DNA of 64,000 nucleotides, taken from positions 210,046 to 274,045 of the forward strand of contig CAYLYZ010000001.1 of assembly GCA_964387885.1 (NCBI GenBank), given 5' to 3'. The stretch comes from JABGPL01 sp964387885 (lineage in GTDB: Bacteria > Electryoneota > AABM5-125-24 > Hatepunaeales > Hatepunaeaceae). The number at the start of each line of letters is the position of its first letter. Position 1 is the stretch's first letter. Made by a program: the position numbers and the translations under genes. The notes under the pieces were generated by a model that worked only from the letters and a program-made list of their open reading frames with translations, had not been told where the DNA came from and did no database searches. Below are positions 52,029-61,395 of the stretch, in pieces.

Positions 52029-52943
52029 TTAAACATCATAAGGTTGCGTCCACCCATTATGAAGATTGTATTTCTCAAGGGAGCTACACGCAGAATTATA
52101 TTCTTCACGCGTCAACCTGCGATTCAAAACCCTGTGAGATGATCCTCTCCAGGCTGGAAAATATTGACTCATCAGTGAAATGTACGTGTCTGATGATATC
52201 TCTTCAGCAATGTACTTTAACACCCTATCTGTTCCGGAGTAATCTTCTGGAAGCACCAAATGCCTTATCAGCAATCCTTTCCAGGCGATATCATTCTCAT
52301 CAAGCTGCAACGTTCCGACCTGTCTGTACATCTCCGTTAGTGCAATGCGATTATTACTGACATAATCGGGGGCATTGGAAATCTCTTTGGCAGCTTTATC
52401 ATTACCGTATTTGGAATCAGGCATATACACATCAATTACCCCGTCGAACATCTCGAGCATTTCAATAGATTCATAACCCCCGGAATTGTAAACAAGTGGA
52501 ATTGAAAGCCCTTTCTGATAGGCAAGATACAGTGATTCAAAGATCGCAGCTGCCTGGTGTGTGGGCGTTACAAAGTTAATGTTGTGCGCTCCTTCCTTTT
52601 GCAGCCTCAACATGTGCTTTGCAAGTATCTCACTGGAAACAGTGTTACCATTTTTCAGTTGGCTTATCGGGTAGTTCTGGCAGAAGTTACATCTTAGATT
52701 GCATCCGGTGAGAAATATCGTTCCTGAACCGCCATCTCCGGAAATAGGGGGTTCCTCTCCAAAATGAAGATTCGCACTTGAATAGATGGGTTCAGCACCT
52801 ATCTCACAAATTCCCGTTTCACCGTCCAGGCGGTTGACTTCGCATTCACGAGGGCAGAGTTTGCAGCTCGCATACATCTCCCTGACCAATTCAAGCCGAG
52901 GCTTCATCAAGTCCGCCTTGACCTGCGGATTGATGTCAAACAT
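52029..52943 (-). CDS. Radical SAM protein, PflA-like (AmmeMemoRadiSam-type group)
   Basis: 304 aa. An N-terminal cysteine group (CKLCPRECEVNRLDGETGIC) is followed by the radical SAM triad in LTGCNLRCNFCQNYPIS, and later by IPLVYNSGGYESIEMLEMFD and DVYMPDSKYGND. It resembles the pyruvate-formate-lyase-activating-enzyme-like family of unknown substrate (PflX/YgkA-like). ATG follows AAAGGAAA. It sits between tRNA-Phe and ogt without a clear partner enzyme. Confidence 0.88.
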   Translation of the reverse strand: MFDINPQVKADLMKPRLELVREMYASCKLCPRECEVNRLDGETGICEIGAEPIYSSANLHFGEEPPISGDGGSGTIFLTGCNLRCNFCQNYPISQLKNGNTVSSEILAKHMLRLQKEGAHNINFVTPTHQAAAIFESLYLAYQKGLSIPLVYNSGGYESIEMLEMFDGVIDVYMPDSKYGNDKAAKEISNAPDYVSNNRIALTEMYRQVGTLQLDENDIAWKGLLIRHLVLPEDYSGTDRVLKYIAEEISSDTYISLMSQYFPAWRGSSHRVLNRRLTREEYNSACSSLEKYNLHNGWTQPYDV

Positions 52944-53000
52944 AAAGATTTCCTTTCACAAATAGAGAAAAGGTTGTCCGATTGGACAACCTGATCTTAG

Positions 53001-53073
<73 letters not shown>

Positions 53074-53190
53074 ATGCGAAGCATTTTTGTTTCCGCAAGA
53101 CATAAATAATAACTGAAGAATCGGTTTCATGCAAGTAATTTTTCATTATCTTCTTTCAAAATTGTGAAAAATAGTCGTCGAGCTCAGTTT

Positions 53191-53952
53191 CTACTCGCTT
53201 TTCGCCAACACGACAATATCGCTCGAAGCATCTGGAATGAAGTCCGATTTATTCAAATCACCGAAAATCTCACAATCCTTCCAGCCATTCCTGTTTAACG
53301 CTTCAACAACCACATCCGATGTCCAGGGCGTCAATGGAGTACTGATCCATCTGCTCTTCCACTTTTCTTCATACTTAAGAATTAATATGTTAAATATTAA
53401 TTCGTCGGATGATATAAAATCATAAAAACGAGTAAACACCTCTTTATTGTCCCCGGAAACTCCGATCAGCCGTTGTTTGCTACTCAGAATCCTGTCGTAA
53501 TTGAGCCATTGCAAAATCAGATTTCCATTCTTCTTCGTTACTCGCTTAAACGTAGAAAAGGCTTGATTCAGGTTTTCGGAAGTTCTGATATGTGGTAGAG
53601 TGTTGCCTTTGCAAACAACAGCATCGACAAACCCTGTTTCAATTTTATCCAACCTGGTTAAATCATCAACATGGAATTCAGTATCTGATCCGGCTTTTTC
53701 AGCTTTCTTACGAGCACTCCTGATCATTTCAGCGGATCCATCAACTCCGATACAATTAATACCATGCTGAGATAGTGCAATCATCTCGCCACCTGATCCG
53801 CAACCCGCATCAAGGATAGACTCAGGTAACTCATCCTCGAACATATTCAGATAGATTTCCTGAACTCTCTTCCATCTATTTCCATCCTTTGTCATCAGAT
53901 CATACGAATCGGCGAATTCCGCATAGAAATCTGAATATTTAAGTGCTGTCAT
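53191..53952 (-). CDS. Class I SAM-dependent methyltransferase
   Basis: 253 aa. Motif I ILDAGCGSGGEMIALS, the acidic residue after the second strand (CIGVDGSAEMI) and VDAVVCKGNTLPHI are present. The substrate is unknown; the family with GNTLPH-type motif IV includes small-molecule and lipid methyltransferases. It lies three bases after another methyltransferase gene, so they are probably one operon. Confidence 0.85.
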   Translation of the reverse strand: MTALKYSDFYAEFADSYDLMTKDGNRWKRVQEIYLNMFEDELPESILDAGCGSGGEMIALSQHGINCIGVDGSAEMIRSARKKAEKAGSDTEFHVDDLTRLDKIETGFVDAVVCKGNTLPHIRTSENLNQAFSTFKRVTKKNGNLILQWLNYDRILSSKQRLIGVSGDNKEVFTRFYDFISSDELIFNILILKYEEKWKSRWISTPLTPWTSDVVVEALNRNGWKDCEIFGDLNKSDFIPDASSDIVVLAKSE

Positions 53953-53955
53953 TAG

Positions 53956-54690
53956 TTACTCAACTTTTTGTGCTGCAATGTATAGATTCACTGCCAAAAA
54001 CGGGACCGCTGTAGTGTCGTTCCTGAATATGGTACGTCTGAAAAATCTCTGAATTGATCCTGTTGGGAGAACATCTAAAGGAGCGGTGATATATCCGGTT
54101 TTTAGAATTTTAAAACCCGCATTCGTTACTTTCTCCATAACCTGATTGATGGTATATATACGCGCCTGCGCAATTCTATCATGAATTTTTGTCGGTAACC
54201 AGCTCACCAGCGGAATTCGATTCCAGGGAATCCAATTAAATCCGGGTATGTTTGCGCCGTGACTTTCCAAAATCCACCAACGATTCGGGACTGATATCAC
54301 AAGTAGGCCATTTGGTTTAAGCACTCGATACATTTCAGATAATACTGCTGCATCATCCGGTACATGTTCGAGAACTTCGAAGGAGGTCACTGTGTCATAG
54401 ACGTTATTGTAAAAAGGCAATTCCTGGGCATTACCCTGAACAAAACTAAAACTGTCAGATCTGTCATACCCTTCGGTTTGCTGGATCGGCATTAAGTCAA
54501 ATCCGACCGATCTATCAGCATCCGGAACAAACAGTCTGGTTTGTGCACCGTTACCACAACCAATATCCAGCAGCGCTCCAATTTTTCTATCACCTCTGCA
54601 CTGACTTACAATCCGGTATCTTCGGTCAAGAATTAGCTGTCCGGTTCGTGCAGGCCTGCCAGGTTCTATGTTTATCACATCACTTTTCAT
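53956..54690 (-). CDS. Class I SAM-dependent methyltransferase (UbiE-like)
   Basis: 244 aa. Motifs LLDIGCGNGAQTRLF, VTSFEVLEHVPDDAAVL and VLKPNGLLVISVPN are typical. A stretch of hydrophobic and tryptophan-rich sequence (NRWWILESHGANIPGFNWIP) suggests a lipid-like or glycan substrate near the membrane. The substrate is not identifiable. ATG start; 208 bp separates it from the divergent gene at 54899. Confidence 0.82.
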   Translation of the reverse strand: MKSDVINIEPGRPARTGQLILDRRYRIVSQCRGDRKIGALLDIGCGNGAQTRLFVPDADRSVGFDLMPIQQTEGYDRSDSFSFVQGNAQELPFYNNVYDTVTSFEVLEHVPDDAAVLSEMYRVLKPNGLLVISVPNRWWILESHGANIPGFNWIPWNRIPLVSWLPTKIHDRIAQARIYTINQVMEKVTNAGFKILKTGYITAPLDVLPTGSIQRFFRRTIFRNDTTAVPFLAVNLYIAAQKVE

Positions 54691-54898
54691 AGTGCCAAAA
54701 TACGACCATACGCTTAAGCCTGCAACGTTGACTTCAGTTATTCTTGCTATGTCCAGTTTATGTTTTATATTGTAAGAATGGTTTTCTTAATAACTGGAAG
54801 ATTCCTGAAACACGTCTGTATCCCAATATTTGAGGGATATTCACGTAACTGTTTATTAAAGACCTTTGAAAACAAAAGTTTGAAAATCTATTGAATGA

Positions 54899-56386
54899 AT
54901 GAAGGACATAAAAACAAAAATACTGAACAGAATCCCCAAGGAGGTTATTGAAACCTCTGAGGAGCTTGGATTTGAACTGTATGCGGTTGGTGGGTGCATT
55001 CGCAATATATTGCTAAACCGTGAGTTCAATGATCTGGATTTCGCAGTAGTTGGAGACGCCATAACTCTCGCTGAGCAAGTTTCAAAAAGGATTCAAAGCA
55101 AGAGGATTGCAGTGTATAAACGGTTCGGTACTGCTCTAGTCGGTACAGAACTTGGTGATCTGGAGTTTGCGACATCTCGAAGTGAGAGCTATCAGTCTAA
55201 TTCTCGGAAGCCGATAAAACTGCTGCCCGTTGACATCGAGGAAGACCTTTGCCGCAGGGACTTCACTGTTAACGCTTTAGCATTTGGTCTTGCGGGTAAG
55301 AAAAAAGATCAGCTTCTTGATATCTTCTCCGGACAGAAAGATCTGTCTGAAAGAATTATCAGAACCCCACTCGAGCCCGACACCACTTTCTCTGATGATC
55401 CACTTCGCATGCTGCGAGCAGTGCGTTTTGCCTCAGAACTCGGTTTTGAAATTGCAACGGAAACCTTTAAGGGAATACGAGATAATGCTGTCAGATTAAA
55501 AATCGTTGCCGCTGAGAGAATCCGTGATGAGTTCATGAAAATGATTTCCGGTGCAGATCCAATCAGGGCAATCCAGCTGTTAATTAATACCAACCTGATG
55601 AAAGAGTTTCTGCCCGAGATTCTCGATATGCAAGGTGTTGAACAGATCGGGAAATACCATCACAAGGATGTCCTGAAGCACTCGCTTCGTGTTATGCAGA
55701 ACGTAGTAGAAGCAAGTGATGATCCGATATTACGGCTCGCAGCATTGCTGCATGACATCGGAAAACCGATGACAAAACGGTTTATCAAAGGACAGGGTTG
55801 GACTTTTCATGGTCATGAGGTTATCGGCGCAAAAATCTCGTTCAAAATAGGACGAAGGTTAAAATTGGGCAAGGAAAAAACTGCTCGGATGACAAAACTA
55901 ATCAGTTTACACATGAGGCCGGTTAATCTGACTTCCGAAGGAGTTTCCGATAGTGCAATCAGGAGATTGATGTATGATTGTGAGAATGATATCGACGCTC
56001 AGTTGACACTTTGCCGTGCTGATATTACTACCGCAAATCCAAAACTTGTTGATCACTATCTTGCTAATTTCGAAGAAGTTCAACGCAGAATGGGAAATGT
56101 TGAAGCACGAGATAAGATGCGCAATTTTAACTCACCGGTACGTGGTGCAGAGATAATCGAGTTGTGTAAGATCAAACCCGGACCGGTTGTAGGAGCAATC
56201 AAGGAGAGAATTGAAGATGCCATACTCGATGGGATAATATCCAATGACTATGAATCTGCAAAAGCTTTCATGCTCAAGATAAAGGATGATGTAATTTCTA
56301 CTGAAATTGAAACCTTAAAGGAGGAACGTCGCATTAGAAGCCAGGAAAGACGCCGGATCACAAGTAATTATAAATTCCCGGAATAA
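54899..56386 (+). CDS. CCA-adding enzyme / poly(A) polymerase family protein with HD domain
   Basis: 495 aa. Class II nucleotidyltransferase: the head has YAVGGCIRNILLNREFNDLD, then FAVVGDAI and the RxD block DLCRRDFTVNALAFGL; an RNA-binding middle follows; residues ~255-350 are an HD phosphohydrolase domain (KHSLRVMQN, LLHDIGKPMTK). The HD domain favours the CCA-adding enzymes of the tRNA-maturation type but also appears in poly(A) polymerases. Since tRNA-Phe here has no encoded CCA, at least one CCA enzyme is required. The last codons overlap the next gene as TAATG. Confidence 0.88.
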   Translation: MKDIKTKILNRIPKEVIETSEELGFELYAVGGCIRNILLNREFNDLDFAVVGDAITLAEQVSKRIQSKRIAVYKRFGTALVGTELGDLEFATSRSESYQSNSRKPIKLLPVDIEEDLCRRDFTVNALAFGLAGKKKDQLLDIFSGQKDLSERIIRTPLEPDTTFSDDPLRMLRAVRFASELGFEIATETFKGIRDNAVRLKIVAAERIRDEFMKMISGADPIRAIQLLINTNLMKEFLPEILDMQGVEQIGKYHHKDVLKHSLRVMQNVVEASDDPILRLAALLHDIGKPMTKRFIKGQGWTFHGHEVIGAKISFKIGRRLKLGKEKTARMTKLISLHMRPVNLTSEGVSDSAIRRLMYDCENDIDAQLTLCRADITTANPKLVDHYLANFEEVQRRMGNVEARDKMRNFNSPVRGAEIIELCKIKPGPVVGAIKERIEDAILDGIISNDYESAKAFMLKIKDDVISTEIETLKEERRIRSQERRRITSNYKFPE

Positions 56387-57117
56387 TGGACGAATTTCCG
56401 GAAATTGATAATGTAGACCGGAAGGTTACACTTGCGCGAGTTGTGGTCCGTCTAATCGGAATTGTTGTTGAACCCCGCAAGACCTTAAGCAAAGTCTCCT
56501 ACGAACCGGGTGTTTGGGTTCCGATCCTGATTCTCTCTCTATCACTAATACTTGTCCGACTGGTTGTAGCTCCGGATATCAATAGCAAATTGCAAGATCC
56601 GGATTTCATTCAATCTTATTCGCAACAGAGAGAAATAACAGAAGCAAAAGCCGTTGAGGAATTGGAACTGGTTTACAGCATATCACCATTTATTACATTA
56701 ATAGAGTCACCAATACTTGTCGTTGTCGGCACAGCTATTGTATCATTTATTGTCCTTTTGATCGGGAAACGTGTTTACAAGATCACGGTTCCTTTCAGAA
56801 CTCTATTCAATATGGTTTCCTGGTCCTCTGTTGTGAGTGCAATCCCTCTCTTGCTTTCTGTTCCTCTGAAATTAATCAATAAGGAATGGGATCTGCCCAC
56901 TAATCCTGGTTTTTTCCTGCCGGTCAATTCTATTGATCCCTATTTTTACCAATTACTGCAGACTCTTGACGTCTTCTTAATCTGGGAAATTGGTTTGATC
57001 AGCATTGGGATGTCTGTTATTTATAAGGTTTCATTACAAAGAGCATTAAGCTCCGTTGGGACAATGTTTCTTATATTCATAGTCTTAAATGTGTTAGTTT
57101 CAGCTGCAGGTTTATAA
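56386..57117 (+). CDS. Yip1-like multi-spanning membrane protein
   Basis: 243 aa. After a hydrophilic N-terminal part (VVEPRKTLSKVSYEPGVWVP) come five membrane helices (for example ILILSLSLILVRLVVAP, LVVVGTAIVSFIVLLIG, LISIGMSVIYKVS). The pattern fits the bacterial YIP1 family, of unknown function. Starts inside the stop of the polymerase gene (TAATG), so it is translationally coupled. Confidence 0.7.
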   Translation: MDEFPEIDNVDRKVTLARVVVRLIGIVVEPRKTLSKVSYEPGVWVPILILSLSLILVRLVVAPDINSKLQDPDFIQSYSQQREITEAKAVEELELVYSISPFITLIESPILVVVGTAIVSFIVLLIGKRVYKITVPFRTLFNMVSWSSVVSAIPLLLSVPLKLINKEWDLPTNPGFFLPVNSIDPYFYQLLQTLDVFLIWEIGLISIGMSVIYKVSLQRALSSVGTMFLIFIVLNVLVSAAGL

Positions 57118-57127
57118 AAACTTCCTA

Positions 57128-57994
57128 ATGAGTGAATTCATGTTATATCAAGGTGATAATCTTAGCGTCTTAAAGAAACACATTAAGAGCAAAACAATAG
57201 ATTTAATCTATCTCGATCCACCTTTTGCAAGTCAGAGTGATTATGGATATTTAACAGGAAAAAATAAGTCCGATTCTAATCGAAATCCGCAAAAAGCGTT
57301 TTCCGATACGTGGAATTGGAACGAAGAAATAAATTGTGAGTTTGAGAAGACAATCAGAAATATTGCAGATTCTGTAGCACAGACATTAAGGGGTTTCCGG
57401 TTAATCCTTGGTAATTCAGAATTGCTTGCTTACCTAGGTTTTATGGCTCCGAGACTTGTTGAATTGCGAAGAGTATTGAAATCTTCGGGATCAATTTATC
57501 TGCATTGTGATCAACATGCAAGTGCTCACCTGCGAGTCCTGATGGATTCGATTTTTGGCGCAGAAAACTATTTAAACACAATCGTCTGGTGTTACGGACT
57601 TGGAGGAAGCTCTCCACGCTACTGGCCAAGAAAACATGATGATATTCTATGGTATTCACGCGAACATAATAAGCAATATTTCGAGGCAGCAAGAATCCCG
57701 GCAACCTCGAATAAGATGAAGAACCAGATGAAAAAAGCTCCTGATTTCTGGAATATCCCAACTATTAATAATATGGCTACTGAAAGAAATGGCTACCCAA
57801 CCCAGAAACCTGAGGCGTTACTGGAGCGTATAATCATTTCATCAAGCAAGAAAGGGGACGTTGTTCTTGATCCATTCTGTGGTAGTGGTACGACTCTGGT
57901 TGTTTCAATTCGAAACGAGCGTAAAACTATTGGGATCGATAGTAACTTGCCTGCAATCAACCTTGCGAAAAAGCGTCTTAGAGACGTTTCTTAA
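57128..57994 (+). CDS. Solitary DNA methyltransferase (beta class, N6-adenine or N4-cytosine)
   Basis: 288 aa. Catalytic motif IV YLDPPFASQ lies at about residue 30, and the SAM motif FCGSGTTLV (motif I) comes near the end, the permuted order of the beta class. DPPF favours adenine methylation. Middle section HLRVLMDSIFGAENYLNTIV and KHDDILWYSR fit the family. No restriction endonuclease gene is next to it. It sits between a Yip1-like gene and a TolC-like gene, spaced normally, so it may be a stable regulatory methylase rather than part of a restriction system. Confidence 0.9.
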   Translation: MSEFMLYQGDNLSVLKKHIKSKTIDLIYLDPPFASQSDYGYLTGKNKSDSNRNPQKAFSDTWNWNEEINCEFEKTIRNIADSVAQTLRGFRLILGNSELLAYLGFMAPRLVELRRVLKSSGSIYLHCDQHASAHLRVLMDSIFGAENYLNTIVWCYGLGGSSPRYWPRKHDDILWYSREHNKQYFEAARIPATSNKMKNQMKKAPDFWNIPTINNMATERNGYPTQKPEALLERIIISSSKKGDVVLDPFCGSGTTLVVSIRNERKTIGIDSNLPAINLAKKRLRDVS

Positions 57995-58041
57995 TTTATG
58001 AGTTTCCGAAAAAAGCTCATTGTCATCGAGAGAATATTCTC

Positions 58042-59403
58042 ATGTTTTTGAAAGTTCTTTTCTGTTCTGTGATATCTGTTATCGGACTGTTCCTGACTCC
58101 AACCGAAATATTTCCACAACAGTTGGATCTTAATCAGTGTCTTGAGTTTGGCAACAAGAACAATCCATCAATAAAACAACACCAATTAGACAAAAATTTA
58201 AATCGACCTGCGCATCTTGCTGCGGTAGGTCAGTTTTTGCCTCGAATCTCTGCCGGATACGGTATAAATCAATCCACCAGTCGCATATCGACATTCGTAG
58301 CTGAGGATGGCAGAGTAATTGAATTACCTGCTATTGTCTATGGTGAGATGATACCAGTTGAAAATCGGAAAAACAGGAACAGCCGTTATTCCTTTACAAT
58401 AACCGAAACTGTTTTTAATGGTGGACAAAACTATTATAATTTCAAAAATGCCGGCATTGCAAAAAAAATTCGCGATTTGAACTATATGGGAGAAACCTTC
58501 TTCCTCAGATCTGCCATTACGACCGCTTATTGTTCTGCTATTGCAGCCTTCGAACGACTCAACCTGGCTGAGGAGTTATTATCTCAAAGGAGACGGCAAC
58601 ACAAACTGGCTACTGTTAGATTCGAGACTGGATCTGTTACTCGCCGGGATGTCATGCAGGCTGAGGTTGATCTCGGACGGGCTGAGAACGACAGTCTTTC
58701 TGCTGTAATATCAAACCGTCAATCACTCGAAAACCTGAATTTCCTTATTGGATTCCCGATTGATTCGAGCTACACCCTGTCAAACCTGCCAGAATTGTTT
58801 AGTCCGAACTGGATTTCAGAAGATCTTGCCAGTCAAGCGTTGAAACATCGCAGTGATCTCGCAATATCAGACCTTTCAATTGAAATGGATCGAAATAACC
58901 ATACTGTTGCGAGAGGAGCCTATTTACCTCAGGTTGCAGCTTCGCTCTCCCACTCGAGGTCTGAACAGTCCGGAACAAAGGTAGGTTTTACACTTGATCC
59001 CAGAAACAGATCAACAGCTTATAACCTATCTCTTTCCTGGCAGCTTTTCGATGGTTTCACAAGGGAACTAAATCTTGAACAATCACGAATCCAGCACAAG
59101 AAATCAATTCTGAATCGCGATGAACTGGAAAGGAGGATTTTTAAACAGGTTTCTGAAATTCTTTATCAACTACAGTCATTGTATCAGCAAAGCCTGGTTG
59201 CCGAACAAAATGTCAATTTAGCCAAAGAAACTCATAGATTTGAGGAAGAACGATATAAATTAGGCAGTGCAACCACGATTGAACTCGGTGTGGCTCAGGT
59301 CAGCTATATTCAGGCACGAAACGATCTTATAAATATTAAAACCAATTTTTACATCGCTCTCGGTGAGTTGGAAAACGCAACCGGGATGATACTGAGAAGG
59401 TGA
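58042..59403 (+). CDS. TolC-family outer-membrane efflux protein
   Basis: 453 aa. A signal peptide (about residues 1-27) is followed by TolC-type helices and strands: LNQCLEFGNKNNPSIKQHQ, AGYGINQSTSR, then the second repeat (HKLATVRFETGSVTRRDVMQ, FEEERYKLGSATTIELGVAQ). Trimeric channel for type I export or drug efflux. Four bases separate it from the LolD-like ATPase gene; the cognate membrane-fusion protein is not visible. Confidence 0.92.
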   Translation: MFLKVLFCSVISVIGLFLTPTEIFPQQLDLNQCLEFGNKNNPSIKQHQLDKNLNRPAHLAAVGQFLPRISAGYGINQSTSRISTFVAEDGRVIELPAIVYGEMIPVENRKNRNSRYSFTITETVFNGGQNYYNFKNAGIAKKIRDLNYMGETFFLRSAITTAYCSAIAAFERLNLAEELLSQRRRQHKLATVRFETGSVTRRDVMQAEVDLGRAENDSLSAVISNRQSLENLNFLIGFPIDSSYTLSNLPELFSPNWISEDLASQALKHRSDLAISDLSIEMDRNNHTVARGAYLPQVAASLSHSRSEQSGTKVGFTLDPRNRSTAYNLSLSWQLFDGFTRELNLEQSRIQHKKSILNRDELERRIFKQVSEILYQLQSLYQQSLVAEQNVNLAKETHRFEEERYKLGSATTIELGVAQVSYIQARNDLINIKTNFYIALGELENATGMILRR

Positions 59404-59407
59404 TCAA

Positions 59408-60082
59408 ATGACAGAGTCTGTTATTGAGATGGTGAATGTCAATAAGTATTATCCTATGGGTGATTCGAAGGTTCACGCCTTGAAAGATGTTAACCTTGAT
59501 GTAACTCAAGGTGAGTTTCTTGCGGTAATGGGACCTTCAGGTTCCGGGAAATCCACATTAATGAATATTATCGGCTTACTCGACCATCCGGATAATGGAA
59601 AATACCTGATGGCTGGTACAGAAGTGAGTTCCTTGAATGATAATCAACGATCGAATTTGCGAAATGACACCATTGGTTTTATCTTCCAGAATTTTAATCT
59701 TTTACCTCGTGCAACTGCCAGCCGTAATGTAATGCTGCCTCTCACCTATCGTAAAATGGTTGACGCTGACAGACAATCAGCTGCCGAAGAAGCCCTCACT
59801 CGCGTCGGACTTGGTGACCGAATGGATCACAAGCCAAATCAGTTATCCGGAGGTGAACGTCAGAGAGTTGCTATCGCTCGCGCATTAGTTGGCTGTCCAT
59901 CTGTGATCCTGGCCGATGAACCAACCGGTAACCTCGATACTCAGACAGGTACAGAGATTATGGAGATTCTCCACGATCTCTCAAAAAACGGCCAAACAGT
60001 TATGCTTGTGACGCATGATCCTGAACTCGCTGAGACCGCCGATAGAATAATCAGAATGCGTGATGGAGTGTTAAGTGTTTAA
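59408..60082 (+). CDS. lolD: LolD/MacB-like ABC transporter ATP-binding protein
   Basis: 224 aa. Walker A MGPSGSGKSTLMNIIG, Q-loop FIFQNFNLLPRA, signature LSGGERQRVAIARAL, Walker B ILADEPTGNLD and the H-loop LVTHD are all intact. It belongs to the MacB/LolD/FtsE group; the permease of that type in the window is at 1867-3159, far away, while a TolC-like gene is adjacent. Hence LolD and a MacB-type exporter ATPase are both possible. Confidence 0.75.
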   Translation: MTESVIEMVNVNKYYPMGDSKVHALKDVNLDVTQGEFLAVMGPSGSGKSTLMNIIGLLDHPDNGKYLMAGTEVSSLNDNQRSNLRNDTIGFIFQNFNLLPRATASRNVMLPLTYRKMVDADRQSAAEEALTRVGLGDRMDHKPNQLSGGERQRVAIARALVGCPSVILADEPTGNLDTQTGTEIMEILHDLSKNGQTVMLVTHDPELAETADRIIRMRDGVLSV

Positions 60083-60695
60083 TTACAATAATATTGCAAT
60101 GAAGGATGCGGTCATTAAGATCGGGAAGCAAATGTATGATAAAGGCTTCATTCGAGCTGCTGAAGGCAATATTTCAGTCAGATTACACGATGGTACATTT
60201 CTGATAACAGCAAGTGGTGTCAGCAAAGGTGATCTCAATTATAATGATATCATAATCTGTGATGATATAAGCTGCTACGGGACAACCCCTGCATCGAGTG
60301 AGATTGTCTTACATAAAGTGATCTATGAAAAAAGACCTGATGTAAAGGCAATAATTCATGCCCATCCTCCGCACGCAGTAGCCTGCACTATTGCCAACAT
60401 ATCTTTAAATGAAACAATCCTTCCTGAAGTATACTCCACACTCGGCTCCATAATCACAACCCAATTTGCAGCTCCCTCTTCTCCGGAAAGTGGAGAGGTT
60501 GTTGAGAAACACATCCGGGATAATGATGCAATAATTCTCGACCGCCACGGTACGGTTACGGTAGGAGACGATTTGCAGACGGCATACTTCAAGCTTGAAA
60601 TCCTAGAATTTGCTGCTCAAACTGCTCTACTGGCAAAAAGTGCTGGAAATTTGAGATACCTGTCTGATTCAGAAAAATCCCGAATCCGAGAGTAA
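60075..60695 (+). CDS. Class II aldolase/adducin family protein
   Basis: 206 aa. Zinc aldolase fold as in L-fuculose-phosphate aldolase: RAAEGNISVRLHDGTFLITA, the histidines of IIHAHPPHAVACT and the later DRHGTVTVG are present. The substrate is likely a sugar phosphate, not determinable here. The ORF starts at GTG, overlapping the end of the ATPase gene by 8 bp; ATG at 60099 is a reasonable alternative. Confidence 0.85.
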   Translation: MFNYNNIAMKDAVIKIGKQMYDKGFIRAAEGNISVRLHDGTFLITASGVSKGDLNYNDIIICDDISCYGTTPASSEIVLHKVIYEKRPDVKAIIHAHPPHAVACTIANISLNETILPEVYSTLGSIITTQFAAPSSPESGEVVEKHIRDNDAIILDRHGTVTVGDDLQTAYFKLEILEFAAQTALLAKSAGNLRYLSDSEKSRIRE

Positions 60696-60791
60696 TCTCA
60701 CGAGAACCTTAGTTGGAGTTTCTTCTCCCTCTCATCCATGGTCAGGATTCGCTTTCTTGACGAATGTATGATCACCGATCTTAAAGGTTCA

Positions 60792-60820
60792 TTGACTTAT
60801 AGAATTGCATTAACTATAAT
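60792..60820 (+). promoter_or_regulatory. Sigma70-type promoter for the TlpA-like gene
   Basis: TTGACT (60792-60797), exactly 17 bases, then TATAAT (60815-60820). Start of transcription near 60827, 26 bases before the ATG. The boxes are almost perfect and sit in a 157-bp gap after the aldolase gene, so a new transcription unit begins here. Confidence 0.75.
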
Positions 60821-60852
60821 AAAGAACACATCAATCTTTTCTGGAAACTTGC

Positions 60853-61395
60853 ATGAGATACCTTTACGTAATACTGATCACTTGTGTGCTGTTAACCGGT
60901 GCTGTTTATGCAGCAGGTACGGCTCCGGATTTCACTCTCAAGCGGATGAATGGTGGTGAATTTACACTTAGTGAAGAACTAAAAAAAGGTCCCGTTCTTA
61001 TCGATTTCTGGGCGACATGGTGCAAACCGTGTAAAAAAGCGCTACCTAAAATCGAACATTTTCACAAAACATATAAAGACTCCGGTTTGCAGGTCGTCAC
61101 AATCTCAATTGATAACCCTAAAAGTCAATCCAAGATAAAACCTTTCGTGAAAGGTAAGAAATACACATTCGATGTACTTTTTGACTCAGACATGGAAGTA
61201 CGAAAACTGTTTGGTGGAAAAGAAATCCCTCTTTCAGTTCTGATTAATTCTGATTCAGAGATAGTTTTTAAACACCTCGGGTACAAACCTGGTGATGAAA
61301 AAAAACTTGAAGAAGAAATTCTGAAAACACTAATGAGCAGAAGTGTCAATTCAGAAGATGATTCCATTGGGGATACTAACAAGGACAATAATTAG
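60853..61395 (+). CDS. TlpA/ResA-like periplasmic thioredoxin protein
   Basis: 180 aa. A signal peptide (YLYVILITCVLLTGAVYA) is followed by an AhpC/TSA-type thioredoxin fold with the active site WATWCKPCKKALPK and the later cis-proline block KEIPLSVLINSDSE. Likely reduces disulfides in the periplasm, for example in cytochrome c maturation, needed for DsrJ and other c-type cytochromes; this link is inference. Its stop overlaps the GTG of the next gene (TAGTG). Confidence 0.9.
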   Translation: MRYLYVILITCVLLTGAVYAAGTAPDFTLKRMNGGEFTLSEELKKGPVLIDFWATWCKPCKKALPKIEHFHKTYKDSGLQVVTISIDNPKSQSKIKPFVKGKKYTFDVLFDSDMEVRKLFGGKEIPLSVLINSDSEIVFKHLGYKPGDEKKLEEEILKTLMSRSVNSEDDSIGDTNKDNN

